From assembly GCF_020215665.1 (NCBI RefSeq), contig NZ_CP084061.1, positions 124,001 through 188,000 on the forward strand: a stretch of DNA of 64,000 nucleotides, written 5' to 3'. The position numbers and the translations under genes are program-made. The stretch's first letter is position 1; every line of letters starts with the position of its first letter. Positions 23,285 through 32,572 of this stretch are shown here, piece after piece. The notes beneath the pieces were generated by a model. The model saw nothing but the letters and a program-made list of their open reading frames with translations. It made no database searches and was not told the DNA's origin. This stretch comes from Blautia parvula (GTDB lineage: Bacteria; Bacillota; Clostridia; Lachnospirales; Lachnospiraceae).

Positions 23285-23506
23285 TTGGCAGCGAAAAAAG
23301 AAGCAGAAGAAAAGACGATCGAGGAATCCTTAAAAGAACTGGACACCATTGTGGAAAAGCTGGAGAGCCGGGAGATTTCCCTGGAGGACTCCTTTACCAT
23401 GTACCAGCAGGGCATGGAGCTTTTAAAACAGTGCAGCAATAAAATTGATACTGTGGAAAAAAAGATGCTCAAGATGAATGAGAATGGTGAATTAAGTGAA
23501 TTTTAA
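23285..23506 (+). CDS. xseB: Exodeoxyribonuclease VII small subunit
   Basis: 73 residues starting at TTG 23285, about 7 bp after GAGAGGTG; no ATG or GTG gives the full N-terminus. Two helices carry the XseB signature: ESLKELDTIVEKLESREISLEDSFTMYQQGMELLKQC. The small subunits decorate the XseA coiled coil. The stop lies inside the start of ispA (11-bp overlap). Confidence 0.95.
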   Translation: MAAKKEAEEKTIEESLKELDTIVEKLESREISLEDSFTMYQQGMELLKQCSNKIDTVEKKMLKMNENGELSEF

Positions 23507-24398
23507 AGAAGAATTACAAATGAGGACGGAACTGGCGGAACAGGTCATCAGAAAATACCTGCCCCGGGAGTCCGGATTTTCAAAAAAGATGGCTGAGGCG
23601 GTGAACTATAGCATGCTGGCAGGCGGAAAGAGACTGCGTCCTGTCTTTATGTATGAGACATACCGCATGTTCGGAGGCACTGAGAAACTGGTGGAACCGT
23701 TTATGGCAGCCATGGAGATGGTGCACACACATTCCCTGATCCATGACGACCTGCCGGCCCTTGACAATGACGAGTACCGCAGAGGAAGGAAGACCACACA
23801 TGTGGTCTACGGGGAATCCGCGGCTATACTGGCAGGGGATGCTTTGCTGAATTATGCCTATGAGACGGCATTTACCGCGTTTGATATGGAAAGCGCGCGC
23901 GGGGAAGGCAGACAGGCAGAGATCGCCCGGGCCCTTCAGATCCTGGGAAGGAAAACAGGCATTCACGGAATGCTGGGCGGTCAGGGCGTGGACGTGGAAA
24001 ATGACGGAAAACCTCTTTCCAGGGAAATGCTTGATTACATTTATGAGAACAAGACTTCAGCCCTGATCGAGTGTGCCATGATGATAGGCGCCGTGCTGGC
24101 AGGGGCATCCGGGGAAGAGACAGAAAAAATAGAACAGGCAGCAAGCCGTATCGGCATTGCCTTCCAGATCCAGGATGATATACTGGATGTGACAGGCAGC
24201 TCAAAGGAGCTTGGAAAAGCTGTGGGCAGCGACGAGAAAAACCATAAAACCACATACGTGACCCTGGAAGGAATCGAAAAAGCGGGAGAGAAGGTCAGGA
24301 TTCTGACAGATGAAGCCATCGGGCTTCTGCAGGAGCTTCCCGGAGAAAAAGAATTTCTCACAGAATTGCTGATCTCACTTTGCACCCGCAGAAAATAG
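23496..24398 (+). CDS. ispA: Farnesyl/geranyl diphosphate synthase
   Basis: 300 residues from GTG 23496; ATG 23520 would drop eight residues of the conserved N-terminus (NFKEEL). The all-helical prenyltransferase joins isopentenyl diphosphate to allylic diphosphates to make farnesyl diphosphate for undecaprenyl and quinone lipids. The first Asp-rich motif is HDDLPALDNDEYRRGRKTTH and the second is QIQDDILDVTG; GGKRLRP precedes. It is next to dxs, the entry enzyme of the MEP pathway, as is usual. Confidence 0.95.
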   Translation: MNFKEELQMRTELAEQVIRKYLPRESGFSKKMAEAVNYSMLAGGKRLRPVFMYETYRMFGGTEKLVEPFMAAMEMVHTHSLIHDDLPALDNDEYRRGRKTTHVVYGESAAILAGDALLNYAYETAFTAFDMESARGEGRQAEIARALQILGRKTGIHGMLGGQGVDVENDGKPLSREMLDYIYENKTSALIECAMMIGAVLAGASGEETEKIEQAASRIGIAFQIQDDILDVTGSSKELGKAVGSDEKNHKTTYVTLEGIEKAGEKVRILTDEAIGLLQELPGEKEFLTELLISLCTRRK

Positions 24399-24412
24399 AG
24401 GTGCAGTAAGAA

Positions 24413-26275
24413 ATGCTGTTAGAGCAGATAGAAAAAGAAAATGATATCAAGAAGATCCCGCCTGAGAATTTCCCGCAGCTTGCACAGGAGATCAGGGAAT
24501 TTCTGCTGGAACATCTGAGCAGAACAGGGGGACATCTGGCTTCCAATCTGGGAGCTGTGGAGCTTACCATGGCTCTGCACTATGTCTTTGACCTGCCCAA
24601 GGATAAGATCATCTGGGATGTGGGGCATCAGTCCTATACCCATAAAATCCTGACCGGGCGGAAGGAAGGCTTTGATGAACTTAGAAAATTCGGCGGACTG
24701 AGCGGTTTCCCCAAAAGGTCGGAGAGCTCATGTGACGCTTATGATACAGGACACAGCTCCACTTCCATTTCCGCAGGGGTGGGCTATGTCAGCGCGCGTG
24801 ATCTGAAAAAAGAGGATTACCGGGTGGTCTCCGTGATTGGGGACGGTGCCCTGACAGGCGGCCTGGCCTACGAAGCACTCAACAACGCGGCGCAGTTAAA
24901 AAAGAATTTTATCATTGTCTTAAATGACAATAAAATGTCCATTTCCGAGAATGTGGGCGGCATCTCCCAGTACCTGAGCAATCTGCGCACAGCGGAATCC
25001 TACACAGGGCTCAAGACAGAGGTGAAGCGCACGCTGAACAAGGTGCCGGGGATCGGCCCTGCCATGGTGCAGAGGATACACAAGACAAAGGACAGTATCA
25101 AACAACTGATCATTCCCGGTATGTTCTTTGAAGATATGGGCATCAAATATCTGGGACCCATCAGCGGCCACGACTGCGGGCGTATGATCCAGGTACTCAA
25201 TGAGGCCAGGAAAGTGGAGGGGCCGGTGCTGGTCCATGTGCTCACGGAAAAAGGCAGGGGATACGAGCCTGCCATGCGGCATCCCGCCAGATTCCACGGC
25301 ACAGCGGCATTTGACCTGGAACACGGAATTCCCCTTGCCAACAGCGGGAAGGCCAACTACACGGATATTTTTTCCACAGTCATGAGGAAATTCGGCGACA
25401 GGGAGGAACGCGTGGTAGCAGTCACAGCGGCCATGCCGGACGGAACAGGGCTGAAACGGTTCCGCAATATGTTCCCGGAACGTTTTTTTGATGTGGGCAT
25501 TGCCGAGGAACACGCCGTGACCTTTGCGGCAGGCCTTGCCCTGGGGGGATTGATTCCCGTGGTGGCGATTTATTCCACTTTTCTGCAGAGGGCAGTGGAC
25601 CAGGTGATCGAGGATGTGTGCCTCCAGAATCTGCATGTGATATTCGCAGTGGACCGGGCAGGCATTGTGGGAAGCGATGGGGAGACCCATCAGGGCTGTT
25701 TTGACTTATCTTATCTGTCCATGATTCCCAACATGACCGTGATGGCTCCGAAAAACAAATGGGAGCTTTCCGATATGATGAAATTCGCGGTGCGCTACAG
25801 CGGCCCTATCGCAGTGCGCTATCCCCGCGGGGAAGCCTATGACGGCCTGGAAGAGTACAGGGAGCCTATGGTGTACGGGAAAAGTGAGCTGATCTATAAA
25901 GGGCGCGACATTGCGCTGGTGCCTGTGGGCAGCATGGTCAGGACAGCAGAGGAAGTTTACAATATGCTGAAAGAGGAGGGCAAAGACCCCACTCTGGTAA
26001 ATGCCAGGTTTGTGAAGCCTCTGGATACCAGGATGCTGGATAGCCTGGCAAAGGCCCATAAAGTGCTGGTGACCATGGAGGAGAATGTGAAATCCGGAGG
26101 TTTCGGAAGTGCTGTGCTCTCCTATATGCATGAGAACCATCCTGAGGTAAGGGTGGAGATTGTGGCCATTCCGGACGCATTCATTTCCCACGGCAATCCG
26201 GAAGTGCTGAAAAAAGAAGCGGGCATGGATGCTCTGTCAGTATACAAGAAAATCAAGGAGGCATACGAAGGATGA
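24413..26275 (+). CDS. dxs: 1-deoxy-D-xylulose-5-phosphate synthase
   Basis: 620 residues from ATG 24413. The thiamine-diphosphate enzyme condenses pyruvate and glyceraldehyde 3-phosphate, the first step of the MEP isoprenoid pathway. Signatures: GHQSYTHKILTGR, GDGALTGGLAYEALNNAA (TPP/Mg2+ site), NDNKMSISENVGG, and the transketolase-like middle domain FFDVGIAEEHAVTFAAGLA. The transketolase C domain ends the protein. Its stop overlaps the tlyA start by 4 bp. Confidence 0.97.
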   Translation: MLLEQIEKENDIKKIPPENFPQLAQEIREFLLEHLSRTGGHLASNLGAVELTMALHYVFDLPKDKIIWDVGHQSYTHKILTGRKEGFDELRKFGGLSGFPKRSESSCDAYDTGHSSTSISAGVGYVSARDLKKEDYRVVSVIGDGALTGGLAYEALNNAAQLKKNFIIVLNDNKMSISENVGGISQYLSNLRTAESYTGLKTEVKRTLNKVPGIGPAMVQRIHKTKDSIKQLIIPGMFFEDMGIKYLGPISGHDCGRMIQVLNEARKVEGPVLVHVLTEKGRGYEPAMRHPARFHGTAAFDLEHGIPLANSGKANYTDIFSTVMRKFGDREERVVAVTAAMPDGTGLKRFRNMFPERFFDVGIAEEHAVTFAAGLALGGLIPVVAIYSTFLQRAVDQVIEDVCLQNLHVIFAVDRAGIVGSDGETHQGCFDLSYLSMIPNMTVMAPKNKWELSDMMKFAVRYSGPIAVRYPRGEAYDGLEEYREPMVYGKSELIYKGRDIALVPVGSMVRTAEEVYNMLKEEGKDPTLVNARFVKPLDTRMLDSLAKAHKVLVTMEENVKSGGFGSAVLSYMHENHPEVRVEIVAIPDAFISHGNPEVLKKEAGMDALSVYKKIKEAYEG

Positions 26276-27081
26276 AAGAGCGTCTGGATGTGATGCTGGT
26301 TAAACAGGGGCTTGCGCCTTCCAGGGAGAAGGCTAAGGCTATAATTATGTCAGGCAATGTCTATGTGGACAACCAGAAAGAGGATAAGGCGGGCTCTATG
26401 TTCGCCGATACCGTGAAGATAGAGGTAAGGGGCAGTACCCTTAAGTATGTAAGCCGTGGCGGGCTGAAGCTTGAAAAGGCTATGGAGCGCTTCGGTGTAA
26501 CTCTGGAAGGCAAAGTGTGCATGGATGTGGGCTCCTCCACAGGAGGGTTTACGGACTGCATGCTGCAGAACGGAGCTGTGAAAGTCTATGCCATTGATGT
26601 GGGGCACGGACAGCTTGACTGGAAGCTCAGAAATGATGCGCGTGTGGTCTGCATGGAGCGTACCAATATCCGCTATGTGGTGCCGGAGGATTTGGGGGAG
26701 AGAGCCGGATTTTCGTCCATAGACGTATCCTTTATCTCCCTGACAAAAGTGCTTCTGCCTGTGCGGGAGCTGCTGCTGGAAGGCGGCGAGATCGTCTGCC
26801 TGATCAAGCCCCAGTTTGAGGCGGGGAGAGAAAAGGTGGGGAAAAAAGGCGTGGTCCGTGACCCGGGAGTACATGAGGAAGTCATTGAAAAAGTGATGGC
26901 ATATGCAAAGAGCATCGGATTTGCCGCCCTGCACCTGGACTTTTCACCAATCAAAGGGCCCGAAGGTAATATTGAGTACCTGTTGCACTTAAAGAAAAAA
27001 GATGGAGAAGAGCCAGCAGAAGATGCCGCTCTGGATGTTCATACAGTGGTAAGCGAGGCGCACAAAGAGCTGGACAAATAG
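26272..27081 (+). CDS. tlyA: TlyA/YqxC family rRNA methyltransferase
   Basis: 269 residues from ATG 26272. An S4 RNA-binding domain (residues 3-60, ERLDVMLVKQGLAPSREKAK) precedes an FtsJ-like SAM domain with MDVGSSTGGFTDCMLQNGA and LIKPQFEAG. TlyA enzymes 2'-O-methylate rRNA; some members are called hemolysin A. In Firmicutes it always sits between dxs and argR/recN, as here. Enzymatic specificity in this organism is inferred. Confidence 0.92.
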   Translation: MKERLDVMLVKQGLAPSREKAKAIIMSGNVYVDNQKEDKAGSMFADTVKIEVRGSTLKYVSRGGLKLEKAMERFGVTLEGKVCMDVGSSTGGFTDCMLQNGAVKVYAIDVGHGQLDWKLRNDARVVCMERTNIRYVVPEDLGERAGFSSIDVSFISLTKVLLPVRELLLEGGEIVCLIKPQFEAGREKVGKKGVVRDPGVHEEVIEKVMAYAKSIGFAALHLDFSPIKGPEGNIEYLLHLKKKDGEEPAEDAALDVHTVVSEAHKELDK

Positions 27082-27085
27082 ACAA

Positions 27086-27946
27086 ATGGAAAAATTTTTT
27101 ATCATAGCCAACTGTGAAAAAGACGAAGGACTGAAAATTTCCAGAAAAGCGGAGGCCTATCTCAAAAGCAAAGGAAAAATGTGTACCATCGGGGCAGAGA
27201 AATCCTGCGAAAGAGATGCCGACAACCATTACACGGACGCGTCTGCCATACCGGAAGGGGTGGAGTGCGTCATTGTCCTGGGCGGGGACGGCACACTGCT
27301 CCACGCGGCCAGGGATGTGGTGGACCGGCAGATTCCCCTGCTGGGCATTAACCTGGGAACCCTGGGATATCTGGCGGAGATTGACCATTCAAATATTGAG
27401 TCAGCCCTGAACCACCTGATGCTGGATGAATATACCATTGAAAAACGCATGATGCTCAGCGGCAGGGTATTCCATCAGGGAGAGCTTATGGCCAGGGACG
27501 TGGCACTCAATGATATCGTCATCGGAAGAGAAGGACCTCTTCGCGTCACACGGTTTCATAATTTTGTAAACGGGGAATTTCTGAATTCCTACACAGCAGA
27601 CGGCATTATCATTTCCACGGCAACAGGTTCCACAGGATACAGCCTCTCCGCAGGAGGGCCTATCGTATCCCCGGAGACGAATATTCTGATCATGACACCG
27701 GTAGCGCCGCATACCCTGAATACGAGAAGCGTGATCTTCCCGGCGGATGATGAGATCACCGTGGAGATCGGTGAGGGCAGGCAGAAGGGTATGGCCCGGG
27801 CAGTGGCATCTTTTGACGGGGATACCAATGTGACCATGACCACAGGAGACAGGATTGTCATCAGACGCTCCGTCAGGGATACCCAGATCGTGAAGATCAG
27901 CAACATCAGCTTTCTGGAAGTGCTGCGGCGGAAGATGAAGAACTGA
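27086..27946 (+). CDS. nadK: NAD kinase
   Basis: 286 residues, 5 bp after tlyA. It phosphorylates NAD to NADP with ATP or polyphosphate. Family motifs: LGGDGTLLHAARDV (GGDG), NLGTLGYLAEI and STATGSTGYSLSAGGPIVSP. Start ATG 27086 has only a weak ribosome site within the tlyA stop, suggesting translational coupling. Confidence 0.96.
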   Translation: MEKFFIIANCEKDEGLKISRKAEAYLKSKGKMCTIGAEKSCERDADNHYTDASAIPEGVECVIVLGGDGTLLHAARDVVDRQIPLLGINLGTLGYLAEIDHSNIESALNHLMLDEYTIEKRMMLSGRVFHQGELMARDVALNDIVIGREGPLRVTRFHNFVNGEFLNSYTADGIIISTATGSTGYSLSAGGPIVSPETNILIMTPVAPHTLNTRSVIFPADDEITVEIGEGRQKGMARAVASFDGDTNVTMTTGDRIVIRRSVRDTQIVKISNISFLEVLRRKMKN

Positions 27947-27984
27947 CAATGGCTTGAATCGAAATTTCACACAAGGAGGGAACC

Positions 27985-28455
27985 ATGAAGATTGCCAGAC
28001 ATTCAAAAATCATAGATTTGATCAACCAGTATGACATTGAGACACAGGAAGAACTGGCTGCAAAACTGCAGGAGGCCGGCTTTGCGGTAACGCAGGCCAC
28101 CGTTTCACGCGATATCCGGGAGCTGAAGCTGATGAAGATCGCCAAGCCGGACGGCGGCTCCAGGTACACCGTTATGGGGCAGCGTGACAGCCAGAACAGC
28201 GAGAAGTACATAAGGGTTTTGAAAGATGCCTTTCTATCCATGGAGATGGCACAGAATATTCTGGTGATCAAAACGGTTTCCGGTATGGCAAATGCAGCAG
28301 GTGCAGCCCTGGACAACATGAACTACAGTGAAGTGGTGGGCTGCATCGCAGGGGATGACACCATTGCCTGCATCAACAGAAGTACAGATGACACGATCAT
28401 CCTGATGGATAAAATTAAAAAAATAATCAATGCTTATGAAGAGAGTACAAGGTAG
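27985..28455 (+). CDS. argR: Arginine repressor ArgR/AhrC
   Basis: 156 residues from ATG 27985 behind AAGGAGGG. N-terminal winged helix with KIIDLINQYDIETQEELAAKL and TQATVSRDIRELKLMK. The C-terminal hexamerisation and arginine-binding domain includes GMANAAGAALDNMN and GCIAGDDTIACINRS. It represses arginine biosynthesis genes, and its place before recN is the standard Firmicute order. No ARG box was identified nearby. Confidence 0.96.
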   Translation: MKIARHSKIIDLINQYDIETQEELAAKLQEAGFAVTQATVSRDIRELKLMKIAKPDGGSRYTVMGQRDSQNSEKYIRVLKDAFLSMEMAQNILVIKTVSGMANAAGAALDNMNYSEVVGCIAGDDTIACINRSTDDTIILMDKIKKIINAYEESTR

Positions 28456-28460
28456 AGAGT

Positions 28461-30146
28461 ATGCTGGTACATTTACATGTAAAAAATCTGGCGCTGATCG
28501 ATGAGATAGAAGTGGACTTTGCGGAAGGCCTGAATATCCTTACAGGTGAGACAGGCGCAGGTAAATCCGTACTCATCGGCTCTGTCAATCTGGCGCTGGG
28601 ACAGAAGGCTTCCAGAGAAATGATCCGGGAAGGCGCCGAATTTGCTTTTGTGGAGCTGGTCTTTGAAGTGAATGAAAAAACAGCGGCACATTTGAAGGCC
28701 ATGGATATTTTTCCTGAAGATGGGCAGATTATTATCAGCAGGAAAATTACCGGGAGCAGAAGTATCTGCAAAATTAACGGTGAGACCTGCACCGTGTCCG
28801 CTGTGAAGGAAGCAGCGTCCTATCTGCTTGATATCCACGGACAGCATGAACACCAGTCCTTATTATATCCGGAAAAACAAATGGATATTCTGGATGCATA
28901 CGGCAGAGAGGATATTCTTCCCTGCAGGGAACAGGTGAGCAGACTTTACAGAGAATATGCAGATATGAAAAAAGAACTTTCCACCTACCAGCTTGACGAG
29001 GAACAACGGAAGCGGGAGATGGACTTTCTTGCATTTGAGATTGGTGAGATAGAAGATGCCCAGTTAAAGGAAGGCGAGGATGAAACTCTGGAGACAGAGT
29101 ACCGCCGCCTGATCAATGGCAAAAAGATCACGGAAGCGTTAAATGAGATCCATGAGCAGACCGGATATGAGAGGGATGGAAGCGCCGACCGAATCGGAAG
29201 ATCTGTGCGGCGTCTTGCCCAGGTGACAGAATTTGATGAGAACCTGTCCGGGCTGTACGCGTCACTGAGTGATGTGGATGCACTTCTGAGCGATTTTAAC
29301 AGGGAACTGTCCTCCTATTTGAATGATTTTTCTTTTTCCCAGGAAGAGTTTCTGCAGCTTGAGGAGAGGCTGAACCTGATCAACCACCTGAAGGCAAAAT
29401 ATGGAAGGACCATCCGGGATATCCTCTCTTATAAAGAAGAGAAAGAAAAAGAACTGGAACGTCTCCAGAACTTTGAGCTTTACAGGGAACGGCTGAAAAA
29501 AGAGCTGTCCGTGAAAGCGGAGGCACTCACCGGGAAAAGCGATGTCCTGACCAAAGCCAGAAAGACCTGGGCAGGGAAGCTGGAGCGTGAGATCACCCAG
29601 GCACTGAAGGATTTGAATTTTCTGGAAGTGGTATTTCGTATCGACTTTGCAAGAAAGGAAGCTTTTGGAGAAAACGGTGTGGACCGTATCTGCTTTATGA
29701 TCTCCACCAATCCGGGCGAACCGGTGAAGGATCTGACAAAAGTGGTATCCGGCGGTGAGCTGTCCAGAATCATGCTTGCCATCAAGACTATTCTGGCTGA
29801 CAAGGATGAGAAGGAGACCCTGATCTTCGATGAGATCGACACAGGAATCAGCGGCAGGACAGCCTGGAAGGTGTCTGAGAAGATGGCAGTCATCGGCAGG
29901 CAGCATCAGGTGCTCTGCATCACCCATCTGCCCCAGATCGCGGCCCAGGCGGATTTCCATTTCCTTATTGAAAAAAATGTGGAAAATAAGGGGACGCGGA
30001 CCAGGATATTGAAGCTTGGAAAGCAGGACTCCGTAAGAGAACTGGCAAGGATGCTGGGCGGTGACAGGATCACAGACGCCGTATTATCCAATGCTTCCGA
30101 AATGAAAGATTTGGCACGTCAACAAAAAAATACAAGATTGAAATAG
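28461..30146 (+). CDS. recN: DNA repair protein RecN
   Basis: 561 residues from ATG 28461, 5 bp after argR. This SMC-like ATPase acts early in double-strand break repair. Walker A TGETGAGKSVLIGSV is near the start, long coiled coils occupy the middle (about residues 150-370), and the C-terminus has the ABC signature VSGGELSRIMLAIK with Walker B DEIDTGISG and a LACK of membrane segments. Followed directly by a terminator. No LexA box was seen upstream because it is inside an operon. Confidence 0.96.
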   Translation: MLVHLHVKNLALIDEIEVDFAEGLNILTGETGAGKSVLIGSVNLALGQKASREMIREGAEFAFVELVFEVNEKTAAHLKAMDIFPEDGQIIISRKITGSRSICKINGETCTVSAVKEAASYLLDIHGQHEHQSLLYPEKQMDILDAYGREDILPCREQVSRLYREYADMKKELSTYQLDEEQRKREMDFLAFEIGEIEDAQLKEGEDETLETEYRRLINGKKITEALNEIHEQTGYERDGSADRIGRSVRRLAQVTEFDENLSGLYASLSDVDALLSDFNRELSSYLNDFSFSQEEFLQLEERLNLINHLKAKYGRTIRDILSYKEEKEKELERLQNFELYRERLKKELSVKAEALTGKSDVLTKARKTWAGKLEREITQALKDLNFLEVVFRIDFARKEAFGENGVDRICFMISTNPGEPVKDLTKVVSGGELSRIMLAIKTILADKDEKETLIFDEIDTGISGRTAWKVSEKMAVIGRQHQVLCITHLPQIAAQADFHFLIEKNVENKGTRTRILKLGKQDSVRELARMLGGDRITDAVLSNASEMKDLARQQKNTRLK

Positions 30147-30163
30147 ATGAATCATCACATACT

Positions 30164-30194
30164 AAAAAGGGTACACAAGAGTGTATCCTTTTTT
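30164..30194 (+). terminator. Intrinsic terminator after recN
   Basis: AAAAAGGGTACAC (30164-30176) pairs with GTGTATCCTTTTTT (30181-30194) around an AAGA loop, with a long T-tract. Any start for the next gene upstream of this is excluded. Confidence 0.92.
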
Positions 30195-30227
30195 CTTTTT
30201 AAAAAAATTATGAAAGGATGTGATTTT

Positions 30228-31430
30228 TTGTCGAAAAAGCGTAATTATCGGCGCCTTCTTTTCGTATTCTTAATAGCAGATATTATTGCAGCCGGCACAA
30301 TGGGATATAAGGAGGTTAAAGACTCCATACCGGACACCCTGTATGTCCGTTCAGGAAATGAGGATGGGATCAGCAAAATGCTGGATAATCCCCTGGTCAC
30401 TTACCCGGAAACCCTGAACGTGGCAGACAGCGGCACCTACCGGATTCCCTGCAGCCTGCTTGGAGTAGTTCCGCTTAAGGATGTGAAAGTGGAGACTGTG
30501 GAGGAGAAATGGGTATCTGTGTGCGGCATGCCCATAGGCCTCTATATGGACACACAGGGAGTTTTGATCGTGGATACAGGGGAAATCATTGGCAGCGATG
30601 GAATTCCCTGTGAGCCGGCCGCTAACATTGCCAAATCAGGAGATTACATCCTGCAGGTTGACGGAGAAGCTGTCAATTCCAAAAAAGATCTGATCTCAAG
30701 GATCCATGACTGCGGCGGAAAGCCTGTCACCCTTCTTGTAAAGCGCGGCGAGGAGGAAGTTCCCATCTCCATCGACCCGGTCATGGGGGAGGATCAGGAG
30801 TATAAACTGGGCATCTGGGTCAGGGACAATACCCAGGGTATCGGCACCCTCACTTATGTGGAGGAGGATGGAAGCTATGGTGCGCTGGGCCATGGGATCA
30901 GCGATACGGATACAGGTGAGCTTCTTGATATAGCCGGCGGGGAACTGTATCAGGCACAGATCGTATCTGTCTTAAAAGGGACAAAGGGAAATCCGGGGGA
31001 ACTCTCGGGCTATATTGATTATGATGACAGCAAAAGGATCGGCACCATTGACAGCAACACGCAAAAGGGTATATTCGGTTCTGTGGGCGATGGCTGCATG
31101 TATAAGCTTCCGCTTACTTCCATGGAGGTGGGCTACAAACAGGAGGTGGAGACAGGGGAAGCCCAGATACTGGCAGAACTGGAAGGTGAGGTAAAGGCTT
31201 ACCAGGTAAATATCACGGATATTTACAGGGACCAGGCGGACACGAACAAAGCTTTTGCCATACAGGTGACAGATCCGGAGCTGCTTGCGGCAACAGGCGG
31301 GATCGTGCAGGGCATGAGCGGAAGTCCTATTGTACAGAACGGAAAACTGATCGGCGCTGTGACACATGTTTTTGTACAGGATTCTACCAAAGGCTACGGC
31401 ATTTTTATTGAAAAAATGCTGGAGGATTAG
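30228..31430 (+). CDS. spoIVB: SpoIVB sporulation signalling serine peptidase (S55)
   Basis: 400 residues from TTG 30228, where GAAAGGATGTGA gives proper spacing; ATG 30210 in the same frame lacks a site. SpoIVB is secreted from the forespore and cleaves SpoIVFA to trigger sigma-K processing. An N-terminal membrane anchor (LLFVFLIADIIAAGTMGY) is followed by a PDZ domain (about residues 100-180) and the S55 peptidase domain with catalytic His222 in ALGHGISD and Ser364 in GMSGSPIV. The order recN-spoIVB-spo0A is conserved. A sigma-F/G promoter is expected but was not identified in the short gap after the terminator. Confidence 0.95.
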   Translation: MSKKRNYRRLLFVFLIADIIAAGTMGYKEVKDSIPDTLYVRSGNEDGISKMLDNPLVTYPETLNVADSGTYRIPCSLLGVVPLKDVKVETVEEKWVSVCGMPIGLYMDTQGVLIVDTGEIIGSDGIPCEPAANIAKSGDYILQVDGEAVNSKKDLISRIHDCGGKPVTLLVKRGEEEVPISIDPVMGEDQEYKLGIWVRDNTQGIGTLTYVEEDGSYGALGHGISDTDTGELLDIAGGELYQAQIVSVLKGTKGNPGELSGYIDYDDSKRIGTIDSNTQKGIFGSVGDGCMYKLPLTSMEVGYKQEVETGEAQILAELEGEVKAYQVNITDIYRDQADTNKAFAIQVTDPELLAATGGIVQGMSGSPIVQNGKLIGAVTHVFVQDSTKGYGIFIEKMLED

Positions 31431-31460
31431 GCGAAAAAATATCTGCAAAATCAGGTTAGA

Positions 31461-31467
31461 TGTCGAA
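31461..31467 (+). promoter_or_regulatory. 0A box upstream of spo0A
   Basis: TGTCGAA matches the Spo0A~P binding heptamer, about 56 bp upstream of the promoter minus-35. It fits autoregulation as known from Bacillus. A seven-base match can occur by chance. Confidence 0.5.
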
Positions 31468-31516
31468 AAAATGATGAATGTGGCAGAATACGGTGAAAGT
31501 TGTAAGATGATTTAGC

Positions 31517-31545
31517 TTGATTATGAAAACAACTGATAATATAAT
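31517..31545 (+). promoter_or_regulatory. Sigma-A promoter of spo0A
   Basis: TTGATT (31517-31522), a 17-bp spacer and TATAAT (31540-31545). It lies 85 bp before the spo0A start and would put the leader hairpin at the 5' end of the mRNA. Confidence 0.75.
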
Positions 31546-31554
31546 ACAAGTAGT

Positions 31555-31598
31555 CTTCAGAAATGACGATTCAACAGGGCGCCCGTCATTTACTGAAG
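31555..31598 (+). other. Hairpin in the spo0A mRNA leader
   Basis: CTTCAG-A-AATGACG (31555-31568) pairs with CGTCATT-TA-CTGAAG (31584-31598) with a small asymmetric bulge; the loop is GC-rich. No T-tract follows. It sits between the predicted transcription start and the ribosome site. Confidence 0.65.
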
Positions 31599-31629
31599 AA
31601 AAAGAGCAACATGACATGGAGGACGAGTT

Positions 31630-32424
31630 ATGGAAAAGTTAAATGTCGCTATAGCAGATGATAATGAGAAAATGTTGGATTTACTGGGGAATCTCATCAA
31701 TGAAGATAAAGAGCTGGAATTGGTAGGTCATGCCAACAATGGCGCCGATATATACGATATAATCAGAGAAAAAGAACCTGACGTAGTACTTTTAGATATC
31801 ATAATGCCGAAAGTGGACGGATTGAGCGTGATGGAACGTGTCGGAAGGGACGGCAATCTGAAAAAACATCCCGCTTTTATCGTGGTATCCGCTGTCGGAC
31901 AGGAGCAGATCACAGAAGATGCCTTTAATCTGGGGGCAAATTATTATATTATGAAACCGTTTGACAACAAGATGCTTCTGTCCCGCATCAAGCATATCAG
32001 GCAGTCCAGGGACACGAGAGTGAAGGAACTGCGCAAAGTCAATGCATATGAGGATAAGGGTACTTATTTCGAGAGAAATCTGGAAGCAGATGTGACCAAC
32101 ATCATCCACGAGATTGGTGTTCCTGCACACATCAAGGGCTATCAGTATCTGAGAGATGCGATCATACTCTCTGTCAATGACATGGAAATGCTCAATTCTA
32201 TTACGAAGATCTTATATCCAACCATAGCAAAAAAACACCAGACAACACCCAGCCGCGTAGAACGGGCAATCCGCCACGCCATTGAAGTGGCATGGAGCAG
32301 AGGAAAGATGGATACCATCGACGAGCTGTTTGGCTATACCGTAAGTACAGGAAAAGGCAAACCCACCAATTCGGAATTTATTGCCTTAATTGCAGATAAA
32401 ATCAGATTAGAATACAAGAAATAA
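31630..32424 (+). CDS. spo0A: Sporulation master response regulator Spo0A
   Basis: 264 residues from ATG 31630 with CATGGAGGACG upstream. The receiver domain (1-125) has the acidic pocket DDN, phospho-acceptor Asp in [13 protein letters not shown] (about 57) and Lys in MKPFDNK. The C-terminal DNA-binding domain contains the invariant recognition helix [21 protein letters not shown]. Phosphorylated Spo0A binds TGTCGAA boxes to start sporulation. The gene is monocistronic. No phosphorelay protein is nearby, as usual for clostridia, where kinases act on it directly. Confidence 0.98.
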   Translation: MEKLNVAIADDNEKMLDLLGNLINEDKELELVGHANNGADIYDIIREKEPDVVLLDIIMPKVDGLSVMERVGRDGNLKKHPAFIVVSAVGQEQITEDAFNLGANYYIMKPFDNKMLLSRIKHIRQSRDTRVKELRKVNAYEDKGTYFERNLEADVTNIIHEIGVPAHIKGYQYLRDAIILSVNDMEMLNSITKILYPTIAKKHQTTPSRVERAIRHAIEVAWSRGKMDTIDELFGYTVSTGKGKPTNSEFIALIADKIRLEYKK

Positions 32425-32572
32425 AAATCACCGCCAAAAAAGCACTTTTCATTGCACTGAAAATAGGGTATAATCATTATAATAGGCAGGTTGAGATACT
32501 GTCTAAAATATGCAGGCATGGCAGACTTGGGAGGTTTGTGAGGAAGGTGCCTGGCTGAAGGAGGGTATTTCA

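Noticed and set aside
24920-25690. 256-residue minus-strand open frame inside dxs
   Set aside because: Antisense shadow; dxs motifs fill the other strand.
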